This document shows positions 11,801 to 19,922 of a DNA stretch of 64,000 nt, one piece after another. Source of the stretch: Pseudisothecium myosuroides (lineage: Eukaryota > Streptophyta > Bryopsida > Hypnales > Lembophyllaceae). Every line of letters starts with the position of its first letter. The stretch's first letter is position 1. The DNA lies in NCBI GenBank assembly GCA_951799445.1, contig OX637289.1:372001-436000 (forward strand), written 5' to 3'. The translations under genes were made by a program, and so were the position numbers. The notes below the pieces were generated by a model. It was not told the DNA's origin and did not search any database. It worked only from the letters and a program-made list of their open reading frames with translations.

Positions 11801-11918
11801 AATGGAAAAGCAATCGATCCTTTCGATAACTTAACAAAGTTTGGCAAAATTTGCATGAAACTTTTCCATCCGATCTTAGGGTGTACCAAGGTTCCCAATG
11901 TGACCTTCCTCCTCCCAT
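8826..11918 (-). CDS. hAT transposase with BED finger, DUF659 and hAT dimerisation domains, copy A
   Basis: The intact ORF is 1030 residues from the ATG at 11918. An upstream in-frame extension to 12032 starts at GTG and crosses a good splice acceptor (TTTTTTATGCAG, exon start about 11947), so I prefer the inner ATG, with a 5' exon upstream. Domains in order: a BED-type zinc finger (SCKFC, then the FHLGYRQ region), a polar linker, and a DUF659/RNase H-like core with ICSNGWD and CTDNAANM acidic residues and the GCSAHALDLLLEDW motif. The hAT C-terminal dimerisation domain follows (CSASSCERNWSMY, NRLTSKRAEELVYIYTN). A C-terminal extension of about 330 residues is unusual: Asp/Asn-rich runs, then a basic segment (RTRRRMKREE). 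It would cut and join the ends of the element in the nucleus. Both copies are open, so activity is possible. Confidence 0.93.
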   Translation of the reverse strand: MGGGRSHWEPWYTLRSDGKVSCKFCQTLLSYRKDRLLFHLGYRQNDNLPGVRACNKASAAVKVVFFNCGGNIPAVAPDGTVGDVEVTSPSTIQPSAVRGEQQRDASVSANEGGENTGGQSSQVRSSEAPNPSSTHNRSMRQLSVQEGMNTSNKQVLDKKWARFFYEANIPFNVARNPAFLDAVKSTSESRVAYKPPAYHALRTKLMKSTKDEVAATVAEKTRASIHKYGVTICSNGWDNVTHRPLMNVMLACTSGEVFLGSIDTTGECKDATYVANCVGDYIDEVGAQNVVQVCTDNAANMLAAGTLLLGRFPHIYFQGCSAHALDLLLEDWGKQDWITSMVKKAKTIVKYICMHHMPLAIFRRHSPNQILKNPVETRFATTFLMIERLVEVRQAVESTVHDAQWNEYTRKLTSRQKQEKANNVRRYVRTDEFWRKCLNFVHMVEPVLVALREFDGKHPCMAKAWLVMKNVEKHVLSLKDPPFSLEPRYEVPAVDAFYDRWNMLRTDLHYAGALLNPFLLDEVMLMDDDEAREAILRILRQLTIGDQAFASALSEYQAFRDRRGIFGGLPDVHTLNLEPHEWWDLLGAGARILSPIAKKILAQVCSASSCERNWSMYLFVHNKSRNRLTSKRAEELVYIYTNSKTLRERAAANPTRWYTENMMSEDSMTDESDGLDRGSVLFDPDDDDSNDGSNNGDDPPNDRFGGMRRVDPLIDASVFDFQEEDNNNNDHEGHERSPPQMPQTWNAGPSGGNTNEDVVAPRPLCPNPTDVQVDATTERDGTDVERGREQDVVVPQALPMRSTHGEGSPHGGESDMPPPNQVSDALQRQMPVLDNPRTQSASRPSTSEVHLREPTSSIGTRLASIVQTLNMSERTTPNQTSVRPPTCPNTRSKRPQQEGTTGERRGLRTRRRMKREEAATQPFAREVIVGAPSTDGLLDATGQRPLRTMSSIVRPQRNRNSNASSESGSAISNDDGESIGGSIGEDGEVPGDSDYRAPRQGPLVGAGGNQQNQGEANANTSVHNLRHGRR

Positions 11919-12221
11919 CGCTCTTATATGTTCTCCTCCACCTCCACCTGCATAAAAAACAATAAGATTAGTATTCTGTTTGAAATGTGATGTAGAAACA
12001 ACACTTGTTGCTCTCACAACAAGTGCCACCACATCACACTCTTCTTGGACTTCGCTCTAGAGCAATGGTTGTACTCCAACCAAGTCACGAGAGGCAAAAT
12101 CAGCAAGGAAAAGTAATCTTGAATAGGCGTAAGTCCTAAATATGCACCATGAAGCCGCTCCTAAAACCCTAAATCCGAAACCCTAAAATAACCCAGGTAG
12201 ACGAACATTCTGACGCAACGG

Positions 12222-12440
12222 ACATCCGTCCAGCGTCGGCCTGTCCGTCCTGGCGACGGTCTCCCGTCCAGCGTCGGCCTGTCCGTCCTGGCGACGGTCT
12301 CCCGTCCGGCGTCGGCCTGTCCGTCCAGGAGACGGTCTCCCGGCCAGCATCGGCCTGTCCGTCCAGGAGACGGTCTCCCGTCCAGCGTCGGCCTGTCTGT
12401 CCAGGAGACGGTTGCCCGTCCAACGACGGCCTGGACAGAC
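12222..12440 (-). repeat. 38-bp GACGG tandem array beside the hAT terminus (about five units)
   Basis: Units of 38 bp repeat with CGGCCTGTCCGTCC at about 12236, 12274, 12312, 12350 and 12388, followed by a degenerate sixth. Arm 2 has two more units, which accounts for the 76-bp offset between arms. The array lies between the hAT terminus and the transposase, so it could be a promoter module, a transposase-binding subterminal array, or both. Confidence 0.85.
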
Positions 12441-12474
12441 TTCATCCGCGCCGTCGACGGTCCCGTCAGCATTG

Positions 12475-12568
12475 GCGACGGGTCCTGACGCGTCAGGACG
12501 CGTCAGGACGGACGTGTCATGACATCCGGACGTGAAAAGCCCACGTCACGTCCGGATAGACAACCCTG
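12475..12568 (-). other. hAT element terminus and subterminal palindromes, copy A
   Basis: Read inward on the minus strand, the end is CAGGGTTGTCTATCCGGACG. Subterminal palindromes follow (GGACGTG...CACGTCC around an AAAGCCC centre, and CCTGACGCGTCAGG repeats). CAGGG is a classical start for hAT terminal repeats. The 8 bp outside are CTTTGGAA, the expected target duplication. The opposite end of the element is not in the window, so this cannot be confirmed here. Confidence 0.75.
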
Positions 12569-13060
12569 CTTTGGAAGATGGAGCATGTTGTTGAAGAAGG
12601 AAAATTTCCTGACAATTCCTGCGCTTATGAAATCGTTCATGGATGTAGAAACCATTCCCACTATCCCCCACCTTATAGAAGAAGTGCCTGATTTCAAGGC
12701 TTTCATTGCAGGCAAATTTTTGGCCGGTAGCCATATCATGATTGGGCACACAAAGCCCCAACAAGTGAAGTTCTACCTTGATTCGACGGGTTGTCCTGTC
12801 ATGAAGTACAAATTGTTGTGCACTGACCTAGATTGGTTGCCCTCAGGCGTAGGTGGCGGAATTAAATTATGGCATGAGGATTCGGAGGGGCAAAGTTTAT
12901 GGCCCCGTGGAGTACCACAGGCAGTTCTGCCAATCCCAATGAAAGCTGAGGCAGACATTGTGAAGGGTATATCCGCGTTTATTAAGTATTGGGAGAACTT
13001 GTGCAACCAAGACCGCACCGGGGAATGCCGAAGACAACTGGAGCATATAGTGCACTATTG

Positions 13061-13065
13061 GCGTG
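13061..13065. other. Target-site duplication, left (GCGTG)
   Basis: GCGTG precedes the TG end of the insertion. ACGTG follows the other end at 16950-16954, a 4 of 5 match. Confidence 0.6.
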
Positions 13066-16000
13066 TGTCGTAACACGTGAAAGCACAAATCCCCCTTTAA
13101 GTGTTAATCTAGTGCAAAAACACCTAAGATGACTCGTGTACTGTTCCCACAGGATTTCAACTAGTAGTATCCTCAAAATAACTGGAACAGGATCCGGAAC
13201 TTAAAACCAAAGACAAATAGAATCCAGGAATAAAAACGTAGAACTAGACTTCCCAATCTGTGTTCATTTAACTTTCTCCTGTATCAACCTTGCTTTCAAA
13301 CATATTACCAATCAACAAGAACCAGGTTTGCATCTCTTCACGAAAATGATAGTAACTTAATATCCTACTTGACTAAATAAGGAATTAGGATGAGTGTCTT
13401 GATCCTGTACCTTTCCCGGATCCGGATCTAGCAAGCAAATGTAAACAATGGTATAGTTTAACCTCTACATCAGAGGATTCCGCTCTTGGACTTAAGGAAG
13501 GACACGTAAATCCTACCCTCCACTGGATTAAAGTGGCTGAAGTTCCACTAAAAGATAAACACAAAGAAAAACCAAGAAAACCCGGAAAGCAAGTATTTCC
13601 TCACAACTGATCCGGGAAGTTACTCCAGACAAGAAGGTCACTCAGGAAACCCCTACAATCCCCACATTGCTACAACGACAGTCCTATCCAGATAGATTCC
13701 CAAGAGCAGGATCAAATAAACCGATAACTAAGAGATCCCATCTACTTTCCCGTCCCTATCTTCCGGATACAGCAGGACCTCATCAGACGTCAGCTAGCGC
13801 TCAAACTCCAATCTGAAGTAATCACCTAACCTAGGAAAGGCTATCCCACTCAAAAGACACTCCAGAAACATCAGTAGTGGAAACTCCCTCTTAGTACACA
13901 AGATGTCTATTACCAATCCCAAATACTCCCAGAACCAGATCCAGATAGAATCTGGGGGCTACTTCTTCTGCTCCAACACCTGCAAACCAGCTATCCGCAC
14001 TACCAATGCTCAACACACTGACGGCATACCAACACAGACTGAGACTTTTCAGACCAGTACTTGCGAAGTGGAAATCTGAAATTAATTTGCAAAGTACTGA
14101 AAAATACACATAAGAATACCCGGGGCTTCAAACCAAAATCAGCCCCCTAAATACCAAACACCCAGAGAACTCTAAAGGTCCCTGGGAATCAAAAGCAAAG
14201 AACCAGAGAATGACACCTGTCATTCCCCTTATCCCCCCCACGTTGACTTTCCTACCACACACAGCCGATCCGCAAAATGTGGATCTCAGATCCTAAAAAC
14301 CCGGAAAGTGAAGTCCAGGTTCATCCAACTGAAAAGCAGCTAACTGACTGCTTCCTACCTATCAAAAACTTGAGTTTTAATACTAACCATGCTGGGGTCA
14401 ACTCAAGAAACTACCTAACTACTTCTTCTGCCGCTTCGGAGAAGGTTCCTCCAACTTGACAGCTCCTTTCCGGGCTGGCTGTTTCCTGCTTGGAGATGGC
14501 TTAAGCGGTTTTGAAGACTTTGCCTTAGTCGCTGAGGCAGACTTACCCTTGAATCGTGAAGGAGAGATGGCTTCCAGCTCTGATTCTTCTTCTGATTCCG
14601 TGCCCGGATGTGACTTGGACTCGGAACCGGATTCAGACTGGCTGCCCTCCTTCGCTGAGTTACTCGGCGACTCATCTTCCTCGGAATGGTAACTCACAGG
14701 GGCCTCCTCCCTTCCTCGTTTTGGTGTTGTCTTCTTTCTTGTTGTGCTGGGCATTGTTGGAGACGGCTTCGAATCCTTGCTCTGAGGTGTCCCAAGTTCG
14801 GATCCGGACTTCCGGGCCTTCTCCTTGGATCCGGACCCATGCAATGATCCTTCTCCCCCTTCTAACTTTCGCTTGGAAACATCCTCGGCGGGTGTCTTTT
14901 CTTCCTTGGGCTTACTCTTTGGCTTCACATTTGCTGGCGGCGACATTGGTACCTTTTTAGAGCCCTTAAACAATCCCGATTCTTGAAGAACGTCCCGGAT
15001 CTTGTACATGAACTTCTCCATAACATCGGAATACTTAGCCAGGACCTCTACTGACTTTACTACTGCCTCAGCCCCGGACTTAAGGATTCCCTCATCAAAC
15101 AGTTTGGCTTTGTTGATTACATTCCCTGAATTGGATACAAAAGCCCTAACTCTACAGAGAGTCTCCTCAGCCTCTGGGGAAAGTTTCCTTCCCCCCTTAC
15201 TCTCCTTAAGTTCCCGGGTTAGTTCCTGGTTCTGATCAGTCAATTCCCTAACCCGGGATTCCCACTTCCGGTTCTCTCTGTCCCGGAGTAAGCCCTTAAT
15301 TCTCTCCGTGAGTTTAGATGCTTCAATCCCACCCAGAAGCCCACATGCACTCCTGACTGCACCTCTCTCAACATCTAAGTAACTCTTCTCTGACCCTCTC
15401 TAGTTCCTCAATGATTCTTCCTAGTGAGTCATCCCGGGTCTCTTTCGGTTCCGGGGATGCTCGACTCTCACTCTTGGTCCCTTTCTTCTTCTCTGAGGCT
15501 GGAATTTTCTCTAGGTTTCCTCTTTCCCCTCTGAGGATTCTCTCTCTGATTCCTTCTCTTTCTCTTCCTCTACTTCTTCCTCTACTTCCTCCTCTCCCTT
15601 TGGAGTGATATTCAGTTTCATGAGCGTGGCAGCAGCCTTATAGGCAGTCCTTTCCGGACCTCTCAAGGTTTCTAGAAACTCATATAAGTGAAAGATGAAT
15701 GGCCCTATCGCTGTTGCCTTGGTATTTCCTAAAGATGAGACCATCTTTGCTACTCTCTCCTTCACAATACCAGCCCAAAACACTTTCCTTTCTCCACTCA
15801 GTGCTCCGAATATCGTGTTGGCCCAAGTCACTGTAATCCGGGTTGGCCACTCCGGATACAGGATTGGAAGTAGGAATTCTAGCACTCTTTTCTCTCTCGC
15901 ATCCTTACAGTGTGATACGGTGTACCCATCATTGCCATGAGGAGCTTCAGAGAACTTACCCTCATGAAACTTGAGTGTTCGGGAAGCCATACCCTCTCCC

Positions 16001-16949
16001 GGTCTTGAAAAATCGTAAACCTGTTTCTAGGTATCGATAGTCCAACTGCTAGGAAGCGCCCGGGAAGTCTTGTCCCATTCATTTGACTGGTCCCTTATTA
16101 ACTCCCGGATCATGTCCTCGTTCCTCAGCTGCCAGAGTCGGCAAAGAAAACCCGCACATCCCATCTGCCCGAGGTCCTCCTCCAACTGCTTCCGGTAACC
16201 AGGATCTGTTGGGATGATCGGGAGGACATTCTTGAACTTCAGGGTAGCAACTCTGCTCCCTTCGCCCTTCACCATTGTGCTCCAAAGTTCTATCAATCTC
16301 CCTCAAAAACAATCCTCACACAGTCCCTCACTAATGCAAAACTACAGAGTTTCCGTCCTAGCACTGGTCCTATCTCTCTCTCTCGGGTCCGGAAAACTCG
16401 GAGTTCTCTCTTTCCTTGCAACCTGACTCTCAACACAATGACTCCAAGCGCTCCAAGGTCTCCACAATCCTCAAACTGAGAAGTGAGGGAAGAAAATCCA
16501 ACCCCTGGGTCTTCTCCCGTCCAGCCGCTTTCCAGCCATTAGGGTTTCCCGTTCCCGCTAAAATCCTGGAAGACTGTGACCGTTAAACGGTCTTCTTTAT
16601 CTTCCGGTAGAGCCGTTGGATCGCAGAATTGCCCTAACAGCTTCCTCTGGGATCTCCGGTATCCTCTGGTACCCTCCGGTACATGTTCATACCCGGCCCC
16701 GGTATATTGAACAAGTCCAGATTCAACCCCCGGTTCCGTATCCGGTTCCGGACATCTGGTTAAATCAGGAAACTTTAATTCCCTTTCTTAACCTATTTAT
16801 CTATGTACGATTATCCTATACTGAAGATGTCTTAATTTTGGTAAATCTCATATGTAAGCCTTGCAAAAAGCTAAAATTTTTACCATTTCTCACTCCTTCT
16901 TTCATATTACTAGCTAACTAACCTTATCCTTACATTTTGTGCTCCCACA
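13066..16949 (-). mobile_element. Element 1: 3.9-kb TG...CA insertion with one degenerate ORF
   Basis: Bounded by TGTCGTAAC at the left and GTGCTCCCACA at the right, with near-identical 5-bp flanks, it interrupts gene Y in frame. TG...CA ends plus a 5-bp duplication are the mark of LTR-retrotransposon integration. I see no pair of long direct repeats, no reverse transcriptase and no clear primer site, so it may be a solo LTR carrying an ORF, or a non-autonomous element. Its left side shares scattered blocks with element 2 (for example AGTGGCTGAAG after a CATCAGAGG block), and its protein is homologous to that of element 2. CCGG and GGATCCGG words are frequent. Confidence 0.75.
14419..16296 (-). 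pseudogene. Transposon-associated protein of element 1, broken
   Basis: Three ORF pieces on the minus strand (16296-16027, 15990-15511, 15243-14419) align in order with the intact protein of element 2. Shared blocks are an N-terminal EDLGQMGCAGF...MIREL region, then TRITVTWANTIFGALSGERKV, and finally KAKLFDEGILKSG before a long Ser/Lys/Glu-rich tail. The first two pieces are in the same frame, separated by one TAG (16027-16029); this falls next to the tryptophan position of element 2. Frame changes interrupt the Glu-rich linker near 15250-15510. This is a decayed copy. Confidence 0.75.
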
Positions 16950-16954
16950 ACGTG
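16950..16954. other. Target-site duplication, right (ACGTG)
   Basis: It pairs with GCGTG at 13061-13065. Removing the insertion plus one duplicate restores the gene Y frame, which independently supports these borders. Confidence 0.6.
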
Positions 16955-17325
16955 GTGTGAAGGTAGCACTTGAAGAACCACTACCTGACTCTACTGTTTT
17001 AAAGGATGACTTCTGGCCGACTACTCGTATTCAGGCGACTCGGGTTGATCAATTAGACAACGATGGAGAGGATCGTGAAGAGTTTGGGGAAGATGATGTG
17101 TACGTCGGGCCATTGAGTGGTCGCCCACAACCGTCCTTCAGGGTGGGTCGAGATCTCTTCGAAGGCTATTTTGTTGCGATTACTCCCGCGGAAAATGAGT
17201 TGCAACTAGTGTGGATTGCAAGGGCGTTGTCTGATCCTTTTGTTGATCCACTACATCCAAATTCTGTGCGCATTCAATACTTTCGTCCAACAGCAGTAGA
17301 TGACGATATTCGAATATCTTATTAA

Positions 17326-17600
17326 AGTATTTGCTATTGTATTTTATTTTTACTTTGTTTCTTGAACACGTGGAATGTTTGACATGGAACATAACAACAT
17401 TTGTTGGAAGGCGTTCATTGTTTGCATGACTCTCATTTTAATGGAAATTGCTACTTTAGACCAATTAATTGAGTGATTTTTGAACTAAAGTAGAGCCCAT
17501 GCAATTCACTAGTTCTGCCTTCAAATACCTAAGACTATTTTGAGAGGGCGGCCACCCTCCATTTTAATGAATATAATGTTGTTAGTATTATGAGTGAAGT
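17326..17600. other. 3' flank of gene Y
   Basis: This AT-rich segment has no credible ORF. It lies between the TAA of gene Y and the hAT-type promoter remnant. Confidence 0.5.
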
Positions 17601-18125
17601 ATAGCATGGAGGAAGCACTTGTTGTTCACACGGCACGTGCTCTTCCAACACGGTCATCTTGAACTCCGTTCTAGCGCAATGGTTGTACACCAACCAAGTC
17701 AACAGACCAGAGAGCAACAGGAAAAGGTGTTCCGAGAAAAACAGAAACACGATTATATACCAGCCCGCTGTGGAAGGACACTATTTCCACCGGAACAGTG
17801 TCAGGCGACGGACCCCTGTAGAGTGTGGACGGACTACTCTGGATCCGTCCTCCAACGGTTTTACCACTGTGGACAGACGCCGTCTGGGCCTGTCTTCGTC
17901 TAGACGGACCCAAGGCGACGGTTTAGGCTAACACAGACTTCCCGACCTACAACGACGCTGACCCCAGGGACGGACCGTCAGGACGGCTTCACGTAGTGGA
18001 CGACATCTTCTGCTAGTTTACGGAAGTGGTGCCGTCGACGGCCTCCGACGTTGGGAGGAAACGGCACTTCAGACCGTCCGCTAGGGGACGGGATGGTGAC
18101 GAACATGGACGGACCCCTGTGCATC
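17600..18125 (-). promoter_or_regulatory. Orphan hAT-type promoter and leader with GACGG array
   Basis: The stretch at 17606-17710 is a diverged copy of the leader upstream of the hAT gene in arm 1 (12005-12110). Shared words include GCACTTGTTGT/ACACTTGTTGC, GCGCAATGGTTGTAC and CCAACCAAGTCA, in the same orientation. Read on the minus strand, a TATA box (GTATATAATC, about 17752-17761) follows a CCGTC/GACGG-rich block at 17810-18125. No transposase ORF follows to the left. This is a hAT promoter without its gene, a remnant of an older related element. Confidence 0.65.
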
Positions 18126-18322
18126 GGTCATCCAGAAAAAGGCAAAGGTTAGTGCTGCAGTTTAAGAGGAAATTGAAGATTTATTCATATTTAGAGGGGG
18201 GGAAAAAGTGAGTACAAAGAGAATGTGAAGCAGGTTCATAGTCTGTAAACTACTCCCGCCCAGAAGTACCCCAAAATACTGAAACTAACTGTGGCACTAC
18301 TGAGGTGTGTCACTATCTGTTT
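18126..18322. other. Spacer between the promoter remnant and kinase pseudogene
   Basis: No gene or clear repeat is seen here. Confidence 0.4.
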
Positions 18323-19917
18323 TTACGTTTCAGGATGTGCTTGCTTGAGCTCTTGTTCTACGCGGGCGTCACGGTAGCATTCCACGGGAGGTGCCCAGAA
18401 CGTTGGAGCACCACTAAGGCGTTTCACTGCAGTTGTCAACAAATGTCAGTGTTGAGCCTCCTCCTTGCATAACTCTCCCAACGTCGCCTTGAAGGCGCCG
18501 AATGCCGAAGTGTCCGGAATCATGTACTCATTGCGTCTGTCCTCCTTCCATATCTTCTGTGCAAGTTTTCCAACTGAATACCCGTCCGTGTGTATGTTGA
18601 CACAATGGTCTTCTCCAACACGAGTTGGAGACATTTATGTTCCATGGGCGCCAATAACATACATTAACTCAGGTGCGACCCACCAACGGTGGGTTGCGCA
18701 GCTTCTTCAAGTCAGTCCCGATCTTAGATGTGTACCGGGAAGGGACTGCTTCCTGTATGCGGGTAGCCATTCCCCAATCCGTGAGCCCAATCCACACAAT
18801 TCGGCTGTCATCGTTGGAGAAGTGAAACATAATGTTTGCCAGTGTGATGTCATTATGGAGGATAGAGGCTTGTTGGACTGCTTCGATGATGCAGATCAAC
18901 GCCCACGCGAGAGCGGTGCGATTACGTCGGTACGCAATAATTCGCTTGGCCTGTTGCTTGTCCTATTTGCTGGCGTAGTATGCAAGCTCTTCATACTCCC
19001 CGTAGTCCTTGGCACAGTCGTCCGCATTTATCATGTCGGCCAACGTGCTTCCATTCCACTAGTGGGAAAAACACTCCATTGTCTCCCCTTGAACTGCAAA
19101 GAACTTAATGACCCCCGGATGGTCAATGGGACATACCATGGCCTCGATGGACAACTTCTCCCGGCTTCTCTGCAAGTTATCCCCAGGCAGGGACATCTTC
19201 CCAGCTCGATGCATCGTTTCCGGAATTTGGGGACACTTCTGGAGGAACACCTTCCGCACCCGACCATGCCCTCCCCGTGCGGTGTGGCCCAACAAGGGAT
19301 ACACAACCACCGTAGATGGCAAGAAGAGTATAGTGCCTGCTTGCCCTACTCCAATTGCATGCTCTTGATTTTTTTGAAACCAGGGGGCCTTGCTCACATT
19401 GCTGTTGGACAGTGGACGTACTGCTTTTGCCCACCACTCCACCTTCTGATGCCACACGGCGGCATCTCCTCGCTTCGGTGGTGCGTTTTGATCGAAGCCA
19501 CTAAGTTTTGCAGTGACGTGAGGGAGGTTCGTGATGCAGGTTTGAACTTGATCCTCCAACCACTGGTCAAAGCCTTCCTTCAGGCGATCATTGTGCCATT
19601 TTTCCTTGTTCATGAGCACCCCAAACATACAGCGCAGCTTGTTCCTGATTCGATCCATTCTAGCGGACCCAAGCGGGACGTACGTTCTGTTCAGTTGGTC
19701 CACCATATATTTCCCAAAAAAATCTAACGCACTCCTGTGCACGGCCGTAGTTGCTTCCTTCGACGGCCACTTCCCCTGCCGATCAGTTTTTCGTCGGTTC
19801 TTTTTCTTCTTCCTCTTCTCTTTCTTTGACTCCGCGGCGCCAGGAGGAGTCACTTGTCCCGGCTCTGACGCGCAATCTAGGCTGTTGGGCGATGAAACCA
19901 CTTCATGGGTGGCAGTG

Positions 19918-19922
19918 GCATC
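19918..19922. other. Target-site duplication, left (GCATC)
   Basis: GCATC here and at 23410-23414 flank element 2 exactly. Confidence 0.85.

Larger units (their letters stand above)
859..12568 (+). mobile_element. Arm 1 of the large inverted duplication: cargo-carrying hAT element copy A
   Basis: This segment is the reverse complement of 39606-51393. From about 890 to 12220 the coordinates mirror with a constant sum of 52250, so there are no net indels over more than 11 kb. The few mismatches seen are single bases (for example G5672 versus A on the arm 2 gene strand). Two indels were seen: a 2-bp GT difference near 885, and two extra 38-bp units in arm 2. The segment carries a kinase-like gene (+) and a hAT transposase (-), convergent. 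Its right end, ...GACAACCCTG, is the reverse complement of CAGGG, a typical hAT terminus, and similarity stops exactly there. The left limit of 859 is only where arm 2 is interrupted by a retrotransposon; copy A probably continues leftward. Confidence 0.93.
12569..17325 (+). pseudogene. Gene Y fragment, cut by the hAT terminus and by a 3.9-kb insertion
   Basis: Two coding parts, 12570-13065 and 16955-17325, join in frame when the insertion at 13066-16949 and one 5-bp duplicate are ignored. They give about 288 codons ending at TAA 17323-17325. The 5' part of the gene is missing because the hAT terminus abuts it at 12568. Visible features are a compact first half (LPSGVGGGIKLWHEDSEG), an acidic middle (DNDGEDREEFGEDD), and a C-terminal segment (LVWIARALSDPF, HPNSVRIQYF). 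I cannot assign the family with confidence. The gene probably predates both insertions and is a host gene or a gene of an older element. Confidence 0.7.

Noticed and set aside
8826..12032. A 1068-codon hAT ORF starting at 12032 (and its mirror from 40218)
   Set aside because: The first codon is GTG and the extension crosses a strong splice acceptor; the ATG at 11918 (40332 in arm 2) is the better start.
12161..12472. Arg/Gly/Asp-rich ORFs across the GACGG arrays (also 39702-40089 and 4424-4779)
   Set aside because: These are translations of tandem repeats with periodic peptide content; several frames are open at once.
12519..12568. Extension of the gene Y ORF into the hAT terminus
   Set aside because: The first 17 codons come from the hAT end, and the same peptide start appears at the arm 2 end; it is a fortuitous fusion.
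18465..19727. A 420-codon plus-strand ORF
   Set aside because: It is the antisense of the kinase pseudogene, whose minus-strand frame carries recognisable kinase motifs.
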